Shown here piece by piece: positions 23,830-33,185 of a stretch of DNA of 64,000 nucleotides. The position numbers and the translations under genes are program-made. The notes beneath the pieces are model-generated. The model had not been told where the DNA came from. It did no database searches and saw nothing but the letters and a program-made list of their open reading frames with translations. The DNA is from Jannaschia sp. Os4 (lineage in GTDB: Bacteria; Pseudomonadota; Alphaproteobacteria; Rhodobacterales; Rhodobacteraceae): assembly GCF_016820245.1 (NCBI RefSeq), contig NZ_JAFCAR010000003.1, positions 453,001 through 517,000 of the forward strand, written 5' to 3'. How positions within the stretch are numbered: the stretch's first letter is position 1; every line of letters begins with the position of its first letter.

Positions 23830-25634
23830 TGTGCGGCATCATCGGCATTCTGGGGAACCACCAAGCGGCCCCGATCATGGTCGACGCGCTCAAGCGCCTC
23901 GAATACCGCGGCTACGACTCGGCGGGCATCGCCACGGTCAAGGGCGGGCGGCTGGACCGGCGCCGCGCGGTCGGCAAGCTCGTGAACCTGTCCGACCTGC
24001 TCGTGACCGAGCCGCTCGAGGGGTTCGCGGGGATCGGCCACACCCGCTGGGCCACCCACGGCGCGCCGACCACCGCCAACGCGCACCCGCACCGCGCGGG
24101 GCCCGTGGCGGTCGTCCACAACGGGATCATCGAGAACTTCCGCGAGCTGCGCGAGGAGCTGGGCGGCGAGTGGCGGACCGAGACCGACACCGAGACGATC
24201 GTGCGCCTCTGCGCCAAGCATCTCGACGAGGGGATGGCCCCGGTCGACGCGGCCTTCGCCACCATCGACCGGCTGGAGGGGGCCTACGCGCTGTGCTTCC
24301 TGTTCGAGGGGCAGGACGACCTCATCGTCGCGGCCCGCCAAGGCTCGCCCTTGGCGATCGGGCACGGGGACGGGGAGATGTTCGTGGGCTCCGACGCCAT
24401 CGCGCTCGCGCCGCTGACGACGCGGATCACCTACCTGGAGGAGGGCGACCGCGCCGTGGTGACCCGCGCGGGCGCGACGATCACGGACGTGCACGGCAAC
24501 CGCGCCAATCGCGAGGCGCGGGAGGTGCGGCTCGACATGGGGGCGATCGAGAAGGCGGGCCACAAGCACTTCATGGCCAAGGAGATCCACGAGCAGCCGC
24601 AGACGCTTGCCGACTGCCTCTCGGCCTATCTCGACGACGACCGCGTGGCGCCGCCCGCCGAGTTCGACTTCTCCTCCGTCTCCCGCCTCGCCCTCGTGGC
24701 CTGCGGGACGGCCTACATCGCGGGCACGGTCGCCAAGTACTGGTTCGAGCAGATCGCCCGGCTCCCGGTCGAGTGCGACATCGCCAGCGAGTATCGCTAC
24801 CGCGATCCGGTCATCGACCCGGCGGGCGCGGTGATGGTGATCTCGCAGTCGGGCGAGACCGCGGACACGCTGGCTGCGATGCGCCACGCGCAGGGCACGG
24901 CGAAGGCGGTGCTCTCGGTGGTGAACGTGCCCGAGTCGTCCATTGCGCGCGAGTGCGACGTGGCCTTCCCGATCCTCGCGGGCGTCGAGGTGGGCGTGGC
25001 CTCCACCAAGGCCTTCGTGAACCAGCTGGCGGTGCTGCTGGCCCTCGCGATCCAAGCGGGGCGGCAGCGCGGCGTGCTGGACGCGGCGGGCGAGGCGAAG
25101 GCCGTGGCGGAGCTGCGCCGCCTGCCCGCGCTGATCAGCCAGGCGCTCGCGGTGGAGGACCGCTGCCGCGACCTGTCCGCGGGGCTGGCCGAGGCGGAGG
25201 ACATCCTCTTCCTCGGGCGCGGGCCGATGTACCCGATGGCCCACGAGGGCGCGCTGAAGCTCAAGGAGATCAGCTACATCCACGCGGAAGCCTACGCGGC
25301 GGGCGAGCTGAAGCACGGCCCCATCGCGCTGGTGGACCGCACCCTGCCCGTGGTCGTGCTCGCCCCGATGGATCCGCTCTTCGACAAGACCGTCAGCAAC
25401 ATGCAGGAGGTCATGGCGCGGGAGGGGCAGGTGCTGCTCGTGACGGACCCGCAGGGGGCCAAGCAGGGCGGGCACGGGGTGCGCGACACGCTGGTCATGC
25501 CCGCCTGCGACCCGATGGTCGCGCCCATCCTCTACGCCCTGCCCGCGCAGCTGCTCGCCTACCACACGGCCGTGCACAAGGGGACGGACGTGGACCAGCC
25601 GCGCAACCTCGCCAAGTCGGTGACGGTCGAGTGA
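23829..25634 (+). CDS. glmS: Glutamine-fructose-6-phosphate aminotransferase
   Basis: GlmS forms glucosamine-6-phosphate from fructose-6-phosphate and glutamine. Cys2 (M-C-G-I-I-G) is the N-terminal nucleophile of the glutaminase domain (about 1-220), and two SIS sugar-isomerase domains follow, with S-Q-S-G-E-T-A-D-T and the C-terminal N-L-A-K-S-V-T-V-E end. The 601-residue length is standard. There is no ribozyme-like leader; it is coupled to glmU by a one-base overlap. The reading frame is intact throughout. Confidence 0.96.
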   Translation: MCGIIGILGNHQAAPIMVDALKRLEYRGYDSAGIATVKGGRLDRRRAVGKLVNLSDLLVTEPLEGFAGIGHTRWATHGAPTTANAHPHRAGPVAVVHNGIIENFRELREELGGEWRTETDTETIVRLCAKHLDEGMAPVDAAFATIDRLEGAYALCFLFEGQDDLIVAARQGSPLAIGHGDGEMFVGSDAIALAPLTTRITYLEEGDRAVVTRAGATITDVHGNRANREAREVRLDMGAIEKAGHKHFMAKEIHEQPQTLADCLSAYLDDDRVAPPAEFDFSSVSRLALVACGTAYIAGTVAKYWFEQIARLPVECDIASEYRYRDPVIDPAGAVMVISQSGETADTLAAMRHAQGTAKAVLSVVNVPESSIARECDVAFPILAGVEVGVASTKAFVNQLAVLLALAIQAGRQRGVLDAAGEAKAVAELRRLPALISQALAVEDRCRDLSAGLAEAEDILFLGRGPMYPMAHEGALKLKEISYIHAEAYAAGELKHGPIALVDRTLPVVVLAPMDPLFDKTVSNMQEVMAREGQVLLVTDPQGAKQGGHGVRDTLVMPACDPMVAPILYALPAQLLAYHTAVHKGTDVDQPRNLAKSVTVE

Positions 25635-25656
25635 GCCGCGCGCCGGCCCGCCCGCG

Positions 25657-26337
25657 ATGACCGGCGACGAGGCCCTCGCGGCCCTGCGCGCGGCGGGCGA
25701 CCCGGCGAAGGCCGCGAAGGACGCGGCCTACCACAGGACCGAGCGCCCGACCTGGGGGGTGCCGGGCGACGCGCTGGCGGAGATGACGACGGCGTGGCGG
25801 CGGTCGCTGCCGCTGGAGGAGCGGCTCGCGGTGGCCCGGGCGCTGTGGGCCGACGGGGCGCACGACGCTCGGATCGCCGCGCCCAAGCTCCTCGCGCAGG
25901 CCCGCATCCGCGAGGACGCGGAGGTGTGGGCCCTGCTGGCCTCGTGGGTGCCCGACTTCGACGGCTGGGCCGTCGCGGACACCGTCTGCGGGGCCATCGC
26001 CAAGCGGCTGGTGGCCGAGCCGTCGCGGCTCGACGTGGTGGAGGGCTGGGTCGGGGCGGAGCATCTCTGGACCAAGCGCGCGGCGCTGGTGGCGACCCTG
26101 CCGTGGACCAAGCGGCGCCACCCCTCCGAGGCGGAGCGGGCCACGCGCGAGAGGGTGCTGGGCTGGGCGGCGACCTGCGTCTCCGACGACCGCTGGTTCG
26201 TCCAGAAGGCCGTCGCATGGTGGCTGCGCGACCTGTCGCGGCGGGATCCGGCGCGGGTGGCCGCGTTCCTCGACCGGCATGGCGACGCGATGGCCCCCTT
26301 CGCCCGGCGCGAGGCGGCGCGGCTGTTGCCGGGCTGA
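25657..26337 (+). CDS. DNA alkylation repair protein (AlkD-like HEAT repeats)
   Basis: This 226-residue helical-repeat protein is related to AlkD, which excises bulky cationic alkylated bases. The run of HEAT-like helices includes A-A-Y-H-R-T-E-R-P-T-W-G-V, D-F-D-G-W-A-V-A-D and the R-W-F-V-Q-K-A-V-A-W-W-L-R segment; Trp and Asp residues in these positions line the DNA-binding channel in AlkD. It starts 22 bases after glmS and could be the last gene of that transcript. Glycosylase activity is inferred from the family. Confidence 0.82.
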   Translation: MTGDEALAALRAAGDPAKAAKDAAYHRTERPTWGVPGDALAEMTTAWRRSLPLEERLAVARALWADGAHDARIAAPKLLAQARIREDAEVWALLASWVPDFDGWAVADTVCGAIAKRLVAEPSRLDVVEGWVGAEHLWTKRAALVATLPWTKRRHPSEAERATRERVLGWAATCVSDDRWFVQKAVAWWLRDLSRRDPARVAAFLDRHGDAMAPFARREAARLLPG

Positions 26338-26369
26338 GGACGGCCTGTTTCCCCATGCGCGGCGCCGAC

Positions 26370-26403
26370 CACACCGGCGCCACATCCGCTGCACACCGGC
26401 GCC
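26370..26403 (+). repeat. 12-bp direct repeat upstream of pilin-like gene
   Basis: CACACCGGCGCC occurs twice, at 26370-26381 and 26392-26403, with a 22-bp period (about two helical turns). It lies 50-84 bases before the ATG at 26454, so tandem activator binding is plausible. Confidence 0.45.
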
Positions 26404-26453
26404 GCGCCGCGCGGGCAGGACCGCTCCTCGAAGCGCGTGAGCGAGGAGATGTC

Positions 26454-27038
26454 ATGTTCGGGTTCCTGAAGGGCGAGGCGGGGGCGGTCACCGTCGACTG
26501 GGTGGTGATGACCGTCGCCGTCGCGGGGATCGGGACCGCCGTCGTCGCGTGGACGCAGTTCGGCAACGGCACCTCCCCGACCGATCGCGCGGACGCCCAG
26601 TTCGACAGCTACATGGGCCCGTCGCCGAACGGGAACGGCCCGTCCATCCCGCCGCGCCCGGTCCGGGTCGAGGAGACGTCGGCCCCCACCGTCCTCCCGG
26701 AGGCGCCGCTCCCGCCCGTGGAGGAGACGGGGCCGGACTACGGCGGATACAACTTCGCCGCCTATCAGCCGAGCTACCTCAACCCCACCAGCTACAGCAC
26801 CGAGCTGATCCCGCTGATCGAGGGGTACTCGACCGCGTCCATCCTCTACGACGTCCAGGAGATCTACGATGCGGCGGTCTCGGCCATCGGCAACTACCCC
26901 GGCAGCGACTATGCCGACTTCTGGGTCGACGCGGTCGCCGCGACGCTGACCGTCCTCGACGAGCGGGGCGAGCCGAACGTCGAGAACCACGCCGAGATCG
27001 TCGAGACCTTGGCCGAGGCCGGCTACATCGCGTTCTGA
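26454..27038 (+). CDS. Orphan prepilin-like protein, second copy
   Basis: This 194-residue protein's leader matches that of 2859-3308: M-F-G-F-L-K-G-E-A-G then A-V-T-V-D-W, so cleavage after Gly10 would put Asp at mature +5 (usually Glu). A single hydrophobic helix (about residues 14-32) follows, then a Pro-rich linker and a Tyr-rich acidic domain (about 80-194) with no recognised fold. GAGGAG before ATG 26454 is a strong site. No pilus machinery is nearby. It is probably an exported pseudopilin-like or membrane-anchored protein; function unknown. Confidence 0.6.
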   Translation: MFGFLKGEAGAVTVDWVVMTVAVAGIGTAVVAWTQFGNGTSPTDRADAQFDSYMGPSPNGNGPSIPPRPVRVEETSAPTVLPEAPLPPVEETGPDYGGYNFAAYQPSYLNPTSYSTELIPLIEGYSTASILYDVQEIYDAAVSAIGNYPGSDYADFWVDAVAATLTVLDERGEPNVENHAEIVETLAEAGYIAF

Positions 27039-27145
27039 CCGGAGCGCCGGGCAGGGCGGGTTGCGCCCCCCCGGCCCCTCGCCTAACAGGCGCCCCGTCC
27101 GCGCGCCCGACCCTCCGGCGTGCCCCGCACCCGGAGCCTCCGCCG

Positions 27146-28396
27146 ATGGCGCGCACCCGTCTCGTGATGAAGTTCGGCGGCACGTCCGTCGCCAACCTCG
27201 ACCGCATCCGCCGGGTCGCCAAGCGCGTGGGCCGCGAGGTGGGCGCGGGCCACGACGTGATCGTCGTCGTGTCGGCCATGTCGGGCAAGACCAACGAGCT
27301 GGTGGGCTGGGTCGACGAGGCGTCGGGCGGGCAGGGCTTCTACGACGCGCGCGAGTACGACGCGGTGGTCTCGTCGGGCGAGAACGTGACCGCCGGGCTG
27401 CTGGCCTTGGTGCTGCAGGAGAACGGGATCGACGCGCGCTCGTGGCAGGGCTGGCAGGTGCCGCTCAAGACCACGTCGGCGCACGGCTCGGCGCGGATCG
27501 AGGAGATCCCGACCGCCAACCTCGACGCCAAGTTCGCAGACGGGATGCGCGTGGCCGTGGTCGCGGGCTTCCAGGGGATCAGCCCCGAGGGCCGGATCAC
27601 GACGCTGGGGCGCGGCGGCTCGGACACGACCGCCGTGGCCTTCGCCGCCGCGTTCGACGCGGTGCGCTGCGACATCTACACGGACGTGGACGGGGTCTAC
27701 ACGACCGACCCCCGGATCACGTCTAAGGCGCGCAAGCTCGACCGCATCGCCTTCGAGGAGATGCTGGAGCTGGCCTCGCTGGGGGCCAAGGTGCTCCAAA
27801 CGCGGTCGGTCGAGCTTGCGATGCGCTACGACGTGACGCTGCGCGTCCTGTCGTCGTTCGAGGAGATGGGCGAGGGCGCCGGGACGCTGGTCTGCCCCGA
27901 GGAGGACATCGTGGAGAGCAACGTGGTGAGCGGCGTGGCCTACAGCCGCGACGAGGCGCAGATGACCCTGATCGGGGTGCAGGACCGGCCCGGCGTGTCG
28001 GCGGCGATCTTCGGCCCCTTGGCGCAGGCGGGCGTCGTGGTCGACATGATCGTCCAGAACATCGCCGAGGACGGGCGCACGGACATGACCTTCTCGGTCC
28101 CCGTCGCGCAGGTCCCGCTGGCGACCAAGGCGATGGAGGGGGCGAAGGGCTCGGGCGACCTCGAGTTCGCGGAGATCGTGGCCGACACCGAGGTGGCCAA
28201 GGTCTCGGTGGTGGGCATCGGGATGCGCTCCCATGCGGGCGTGGCGGCCACGATGTTCGCGGCGCTGCGGGACTTCGGGGTGAACATCAAGGTGATCACC
28301 ACCTCCGAGATCAAGATCAGCGTCCTGATCGACCGGAAGTTCATGGAGCTGGCGGTGCAGGCGCTCCACGACGCGTTCGGGCTGGAGAAGGCCTGA
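27146..28396 (+). CDS. lysC: Aspartate kinase
   Basis: LysC phosphorylates aspartate at the head of lysine, threonine and methionine synthesis. K-F-G-G-T-S-V at the N-terminus, the T-L-G-R-G-G-S-D-T-T-A loop and two C-terminal ACT domains (about 265-416, with the G-V-A-A-T-M-F-A-A-L segment) mark a monofunctional, feedback-regulated enzyme of 416 residues. ATG 27146 gives the canonical start M-A-R-T-R-L-V-M-K-F-G-G. The ACT domains imply allosteric control by lysine and/or threonine. A run of ten G follows the stop (28406-28415). Confidence 0.96.
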   Translation: MARTRLVMKFGGTSVANLDRIRRVAKRVGREVGAGHDVIVVVSAMSGKTNELVGWVDEASGGQGFYDAREYDAVVSSGENVTAGLLALVLQENGIDARSWQGWQVPLKTTSAHGSARIEEIPTANLDAKFADGMRVAVVAGFQGISPEGRITTLGRGGSDTTAVAFAAAFDAVRCDIYTDVDGVYTTDPRITSKARKLDRIAFEEMLELASLGAKVLQTRSVELAMRYDVTLRVLSSFEEMGEGAGTLVCPEEDIVESNVVSGVAYSRDEAQMTLIGVQDRPGVSAAIFGPLAQAGVVVDMIVQNIAEDGRTDMTFSVPVAQVPLATKAMEGAKGSGDLEFAEIVADTEVAKVSVVGIGMRSHAGVAATMFAALRDFGVNIKVITTSEIKISVLIDRKFMELAVQALHDAFGLEKA

Positions 28397-28503
28397 CCCC
28401 GCGCCGGGGGGGGGGCGCCTTCGGCCCCTCCCTCGCCCCCATGCGGCAGGCGGCGTTGCGCGGATCGCCTGCGTCCGATCCCCGCGCCCGCGCGTTGTGG
28501 GGC

Positions 28504-28623
28504 ATGGTCGACCTGCCCACCCTCGTCCCCTTCGCCCTCTCGTGGGGATGGACCGCGATCGTGGCGGCCAAGCTGGGCGTGGCGGTCTGGGCGCTGGTCG
28601 CCCTGACCCGACGCGCCGCTTGA
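28504..28623 (+). CDS. Possible 39-residue single-helix membrane peptide
   Basis: This short frame encodes M-V-D-L-P-T-L-V-P-F-A-L-S-W-G-W followed by one hydrophobic helix and R-R-A-A. It is the only candidate gene in the 257-base gap between lysC and the aminotransferase. No ribosome site precedes it, and a longer frame from 28441 has a non-natural Arg-rich start. The hydrophobic pattern is the only support; it may be spurious. Confidence 0.25.
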   Translation: MVDLPTLVPFALSWGWTAIVAAKLGVAVWALVALTRRAA

Positions 28624-28653
28624 CGTCGCGCGCCGCCGCGCCCTGATGGGCGG

Positions 28654-29823
28654 ATGGAGCGGTTCGACAAGTCCTTCACCCGGCAGGAGCCGATCCCCGA
28701 CGACGCCATCGCGGCCGCCGTCGAGGTGATGCGCTCGGGCGCCCTGCACCGGTACGGGGCGGACCCGTCGCAGGTCGCGGCCCTCGAGTCGGAGTTCGCG
28801 GCCTCGGTTGGGTCGCGCTACTGCGTCGCGGTCGCGTCCGGCGGCTACGCCATGCGCGCCGCGCTGGCCGCGCTGGGGGTGGGGCCGGGCGACCCGGTGC
28901 TGACGAACGGCTGGACCTTGGCGCCCGTGCCGGGCGCCATCGCCGCGCTGGGCGCGCGGCCCGTGCTGGTCGAGACGACCGGGCGGCTGGTGATCGACCT
29001 GCGCGACCTCGCGGGGAAGCTCGACCGGGCCAAGGTGCTGCTGCTGTCGCACATGCGCGGCCACCTCGCGGACATGCCCGCGCTGACGCGGCTGTGCGAC
29101 GACGCGGGCGTCGCGGTGGTCGAGGACTGCGCGCACACGATGGGGGCCGACTGGGACGGGCGGCCCTCGGGGACGTGGGGCGCGGTGGGCTGCTACTCGA
29201 CCCAGACCTACAAGCACGTGAACGCGGGCGAGGGGGGGCTGGCGGTCACGGACGACGCGGACCTCGCGGCGAAGATGGTGCTGCTGTCGGGATCCTACAT
29301 GCTCTACGAGCGGCACGGCGCGGCGCCCGACGCGTCCGTGTTCGAGCGCCACCGCGACGTCGTCCCCAACGTGTCGGGCCGCATGGACGAACTGCGCGCG
29401 GCGATCCTGCGCCCGCAGGTGGCGGCGCTGCCCGCGCGGCGCGAGGCCTGGAACCTGCGCTACCGGCTGCTGGAGGACGGGTTGCGCGACGCGCCGGGCC
29501 TCGCCGTCGTGCCGCGCCCGCAGGCGGAGGGCTACGTCGGCTCCTCGATCCAAGTGCTGGCGGACGACCCGGCCCGCGTCCCCGGCTTCGTCGCGGGCTG
29601 CGCGGCGCGGGGGGTCGAGTGGAAGTGGTTCGGCGGGGACCGCGCGGTGGGCTTCACCTCGGCGCACCGGCACTGGGGCTACGTGGCGCCGCAGGATTTG
29701 CCGCGCACGGACGCGGTGCTGGCGCGGCTGCTCGACATGCGGGTGCCGCTGACCTTCGACGCGGCCGACTGCGCCGCGATCGGGCGGATCGTGCGCGAGG
29801 AGGCGGCGCGCACGCTGGCCTGA
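28654..29823 (+). CDS. DegT/DnrJ/EryC1/StrS family aminotransferase
   Basis: This is a 389-residue PLP aminotransferase of the sugar-aminotransferase type. The Schiff-base Lys187 is in S-T-Q-T-Y-K-H-V-N-A-G-E-G-G, and V-V-E-D-C-A-H-T-M-G is the PLP-ring region. Such enzymes usually aminate keto-sugars for O-antigen, glycan or antibiotic synthesis, but no other nucleotide-sugar gene is adjacent, so the substrate is open. The N-terminus R-F-D-K-S-F-T-R-Q-E-P-I-P-D is family-like. It ends convergent with the permuted-papain gene four bases away. Confidence 0.85.
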   Translation: MERFDKSFTRQEPIPDDAIAAAVEVMRSGALHRYGADPSQVAALESEFAASVGSRYCVAVASGGYAMRAALAALGVGPGDPVLTNGWTLAPVPGAIAALGARPVLVETTGRLVIDLRDLAGKLDRAKVLLLSHMRGHLADMPALTRLCDDAGVAVVEDCAHTMGADWDGRPSGTWGAVGCYSTQTYKHVNAGEGGLAVTDDADLAAKMVLLSGSYMLYERHGAAPDASVFERHRDVVPNVSGRMDELRAAILRPQVAALPARREAWNLRYRLLEDGLRDAPGLAVVPRPQAEGYVGSSIQVLADDPARVPGFVAGCAARGVEWKWFGGDRAVGFTSAHRHWGYVAPQDLPRTDAVLARLLDMRVPLTFDAADCAAIGRIVREEAARTLA

Positions 29824-29826
29824 CGG

Positions 29827-30666
29827 TCAGGACGCGGCGCCCTCGCCCGGCGGGGCGTCCGAGAGGCGGCGATACAGGCTCTCCGCCGAGCCGGGATCGG
29901 CCGGCACGTCGATGGGCTGCGTCGCCTCCACGGGCAGTTCGGGCGGCGCGTCGATGGCGCCGGGCAGGGGGAGCCGGTGGGCGAGGATGTCCACCGGCCG
30001 CGGCAGCGGCGCGCCCACGCGCCCCCGCAGCCGCGACAGGAGGCTGCCCCCGCCCTCGGGCGGGGGGGCGGGCGCCCGGGGCGGCGCGGGCCTCGGGCGG
30101 GGCGGGGCCGGGGGCGGCGGGGCCGAGGACATGGGCATCTCGCCCGTGCCGAACGGGGTCACCGCCGGTCCGCCCATGAACCGCTGCCCCGCCTTGGCCG
30201 CCCGCCACGCCGCGTTGCGCTCCCGCACCCGCAGGAGCAGCTGGCCGGGCGAGTAGTCCTGCGGAGACCCGAGCTTGGCGGCATGGGCGGCGAGCTCCGA
30301 GCAGAACCACTTGCCCGGCGTCTCGCGGCGGGCGTTGAACATGTGGCTGAGGATCAGGCCGCGCAGGTCGTAGCCCTTGTCGGTCTCCGCCAGCGCGCGG
30401 GCCCACGCCTCCTCGGGATCGACCCACTCCACGGCGACGTGGAACCATTGGCCCGGCTCGAAGCGCACCTCGCGCCGCCGCACCTCGAACCCCTCGGCGA
30501 TGGTCGCCGCGATGCACTCGCACCGCGCCCCGTCGCCGGGCCGGTCGCCGGGGCGGACGATCTCGACGTGGCTGACCCGCGAGTTGGACCACATCCGGAT
30601 GAAGCGATGCACCATCGAGGGCGGGCCGTAGTAGAACGACAGATGGAGGAGGTCGGGCTGAATCAT
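29827..30666 (-). CDS. YiiX/DUF830-like permuted papain cysteine hydrolase with Pro-rich tail
   Basis: This 279-residue protein's first 150 residues fit the permuted NlpC/P60 (YiiX-like) fold: His33 in S-H-V-E-I-V comes first and Cys122 in W-F-C-S-E-L comes later, the permuted order. A Pro/Arg-rich linker (about 175-215) and a tail of unknown fold follow. ATG 30666 is chosen because [11 protein letters not shown] begins the domain; a start at 30732 would add 22 unlikely residues. Likely amidase or thioesterase activity on lipid- or peptide-linked substrates (family inference). Confidence 0.72.
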   Translation of the reverse strand: MIQPDLLHLSFYYGPPSMVHRFIRMWSNSRVSHVEIVRPGDRPGDGARCECIAATIAEGFEVRRREVRFEPGQWFHVAVEWVDPEEAWARALAETDKGYDLRGLILSHMFNARRETPGKWFCSELAAHAAKLGSPQDYSPGQLLLRVRERNAAWRAAKAGQRFMGGPAVTPFGTGEMPMSSAPPPPAPPRPRPAPPRAPAPPPEGGGSLLSRLRGRVGAPLPRPVDILAHRLPLPGAIDAPPELPVEATQPIDVPADPGSAESLYRRLSDAPPGEGAAS

Positions 30667-30774
30667 CGCGGGTCCCACTCGAATGCCGGGGCACGATGCC
30701 GTGGGACCGGGCGTGCGGCAACGCTGGACCATGCGGGCGGCGGCGTCCTATCCCCGGAGGCGGAGGTGACGCCG

Positions 30775-31938
30775 ATGTTCAACGCGACGATGACGTTCGA
30801 TCTGGGGGAGGACGTGAACGCCCTGCGCGAGATGGTGCACCGCTGGGCGCAGGAGCGGGTCGCGCCGATCGCGGCGGACGTGGACCGCGACAACGCCTTC
30901 CCCCACGACCTGTGGGCCGAGATGGGGGAGTTGGGCCTGCTGGGCATCACGGTGCCCGAGGCGGATGGCGGCGCGGGGATGGGCTACCTCGCCCACGTGA
31001 TCGCGGTCGAGGAGATCGCGCGCGCCTCGGCCTCCGTCAGCCTGTCCTACGGGGCGCACTCCAACCTCTGCGTGAACCAGATCGCGCTGAACGGGACGGC
31101 GGAGCAGAAGGCCAAGTACCTGCCGGGGCTGATCTCGGGCGAGCATGTCGGCGCGCTGGCCATGTCCGAGGCGGGGTCCGGCTCGGACGTGGTGTCGATG
31201 AGGCTGTCGGCCGAGAAGCGCAACGACCGCTACGTGCTGAACGGGACGAAGTACTGGATCACCAACGGGCCGGACGCGGACGTGCTGGTGGTCTACGCCA
31301 AGACGGACCCGGATGCCGGGTCCAAGGGGATCACGGCCTTCCTGATCGAGCGGGCGATGGCGGGCTTCTCCACCTCCAAGCACTTCGACAAGCTGGGGAT
31401 GCGCGGCTCCAACACCGCCGAGCTGGTGTTCGAGGACGTCGAGGTGCCGTTCGAGAACGTGCTGGGCGAGGAGGGGCGCGGCGTCCGCGTCCTGATGTCC
31501 GGCCTTGACTACGAGCGCGTGGTCCTCGCGGGCATCGGCACCGGCATCATGGCCGCCTGCCTCGACCACGTCATGCCCTACATGTCGGAGCGCAGGCAGT
31601 TCGGGCAGCGGATCGGGGACTTCCAGCTGATGCAGGGCAAGATCGCGGACATGTACACCGCGATGAACTCGGCCCGCGCCTACGTCTACGAGGTGGCGAA
31701 GGCCTGCGACGCGGGGCGGGTGACGCGGGCCGACGCGGCCGCCTGCGTGCTCTATTCCTCCGAGGAGGCGATGAAGCAGGCGCACCAGGCGGTGCAGGCG
31801 ATGGGCGGCGCGGGCTTCCTCTCCGACAGCCCCGTCTCCCGCATCTTCCGCGACGCCAAGCTGATGGAGATCGGGGCGGGCACGTCCGAGATCCGCCGGA
31901 TGCTGGTGGGCCGGGAGATGATGGCGGCGATGGGCTGA
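30775..31938 (+). CDS. liuA: Isovaleryl-CoA dehydrogenase
   Basis: This is a 387-residue acyl-CoA dehydrogenase catalysing isovaleryl-CoA to 3-methylcrotonyl-CoA in leucine breakdown. FAD/substrate signatures are [14 protein letters not shown] and [14 protein letters not shown], and the C-terminal Q-A-M-G-G-A-G-F and A-G-T-S-E-I-R-R-M motifs follow. The [12 protein letters not shown] region and the downstream carboxylase, hydratase and lyase genes identify the isovaleryl branch. GGAGGTGA before ATG 30775 is a very strong site. It heads the liu cluster. Confidence 0.93.
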   Translation: MFNATMTFDLGEDVNALREMVHRWAQERVAPIAADVDRDNAFPHDLWAEMGELGLLGITVPEADGGAGMGYLAHVIAVEEIARASASVSLSYGAHSNLCVNQIALNGTAEQKAKYLPGLISGEHVGALAMSEAGSGSDVVSMRLSAEKRNDRYVLNGTKYWITNGPDADVLVVYAKTDPDAGSKGITAFLIERAMAGFSTSKHFDKLGMRGSNTAELVFEDVEVPFENVLGEEGRGVRVLMSGLDYERVVLAGIGTGIMAACLDHVMPYMSERRQFGQRIGDFQLMQGKIADMYTAMNSARAYVYEVAKACDAGRVTRADAAACVLYSSEEAMKQAHQAVQAMGGAGFLSDSPVSRIFRDAKLMEIGAGTSEIRRMLVGREMMAAMG

Positions 31939-32000
31939 GGCCGCCTCGCAGGCCGCGGCCCGCGCGCTAGGTCGCGGGCGGACCAGCGCGAGGAGGTTCC

Positions 32001-32462
32001 ATGGAGCACGACGGGGACGCGGCCGATCCGGACGTCATGGCCGCCGAGGTCGAGGGCGAGGGGCCGATCCGCTTCCTCGACTACGTGCGCGAGGACTCCG
32101 TGCTGCACGGGCAGGTCGACTGGCTGGTGCACGGGATGGAGTATGCCGCCGCCGGCATCGACATCTTCGCCTGCCTCGTCCTGCTGCTCGGGGGGCTCCG
32201 GTTCGTCGCGGGCTTCGTGCGGGCCGAGGTCAGCCGCGACGCCGAGCGGCGCGTGAAGGGCGTCAACATGGAGCGGGTCGAGCTGGGCCGCTACATCCTC
32301 GCCGGGCTGGAGCTGCTGATCGTGTCGGACATCATCCACACGGCGCTGAGCCTCGCGATGGCCGACCTCGTGTTCCTCGGGCTGCTGGTGGTGATCCGCT
32401 CGCTGATCTCCTTCTTCCTCGACCGGGAGCTGAAGGAGGTGAAGGCGGAGCTTCGGGAGTAG
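32001..32462 (+). CDS. DUF1622 family membrane protein
   Basis: This 153-residue inner-membrane protein of the DUF1622 family has function unknown. Three helices are evident; the conserved segment R-V-E-L-G-R-Y-I-L-A-G-L-E-L-L-I-V-S-D-I-I-H-T links the second and third. The N-terminal 35 residues are acidic and soluble. GAGGAGG before ATG is a strong ribosome site. Its place 62 bases after liuA inside the leucine operon is probably positional rather than functional. Confidence 0.82.
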   Translation: MEHDGDAADPDVMAAEVEGEGPIRFLDYVREDSVLHGQVDWLVHGMEYAAAGIDIFACLVLLLGGLRFVAGFVRAEVSRDAERRVKGVNMERVELGRYILAGLELLIVSDIIHTALSLAMADLVFLGLLVVIRSLISFFLDRELKEVKAELRE

Positions 32463-32717
32463 GCGGCGGCGTGGGGAGGGCACGACAAGCTGAGGATGCC
32501 CCGCGCGTTCTCCTTTGCGGTCGCGGGCGCGCGGCGCACACGGACGGCCCGCGGCGCCGCGATCCCCTCGACGGACCGGCCGGGGAAGGGCGGCGTCGCC
32601 CCGGCGCGCGGAGGCGGGCGTCGAGGGGCCGGGACCGGAAAACCCGTGACAAGGGGGACGGACCGCGAAGGCGGGTGCGCGGTGGTTGGCGCCCGCTCCG
32701 GCTGCTAGATCGACCAG

Positions 32718-33185
32718 ATGACCCTTCTCCGCGTTCTCGTCCTCCTCGCCGCCTCCGCAACCCCCGTGCTCGCGGACGGATTCACGCCGCAGCCGATCCT
32801 CGCATGCCTCAACGCGGGCGGCACGCGGGGCTGCGTGGGCCTTGGCGCCGAGCTCTGCGCGCGTGATGCGTCTCAGGCCACCCGGGGCCATTGTCTGGCG
32901 GGCGAGGGTGAGTGGTGGACGAAGCAGCTGACCCCGGCCTTCGCCCGGCACCTAGGCCTGTTCGAGCAACGCCACGGCAGCGGTCCTGCGGGAGCGGCGG
33001 CCGTTCGCACGCTGCGGCAAGAAGAAGTCGCATGGCACGCCTACAAGGCCGCCCGTTGCGATCACGTCGGAGCGTCGTTCCTTGGTGGTAGCGGAACGGG
33101 GAACGCTCATGCAGGGTGCGATCTGGAGATGACCGCCGAGCGCACGCTCCACCACTGGGACGCGATCAACCGAATGGCCCGATGA
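32718..33185 (+). CDS. LprI/DUF1311-like secreted protein
   Basis: This is a 155-residue exported protein with a signal peptide ([12 protein letters not shown], cleavage near V-L-A-D). It has five Cys and the DUF1311 pattern [16 protein letters not shown] followed by a late E-M-T-A-E-R-T segment. Family members include lysozyme inhibitors, a function not shown for most. Its stop overlaps the next ATG (ATGA), tying it to liuB. Base composition from about 32990 on is less G+C-rich than the operon average. The 255 bases before it hold nothing I can support. Confidence 0.75.
   Translation: MTLLRVLVLLAASATPVLADGFTPQPILACLNAGGTRGCVGLGAELCARDASQATRGHCLAGEGEWWTKQLTPAFARHLGLFEQRHGSGPAGAAAVRTLRQEEVAWHAYKAARCDHVGASFLGGSGTGNAHAGCDLEMTAERTLHHWDAINRMAR

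Noticed and set aside
32496-32708. A 70-codon frame between DUF1622 and the LprI-like gene.
   Set aside because: Arg/Gly-rich composition of the kind random frames show in this G+C-rich DNA, no ribosome site and no recognisable domain.
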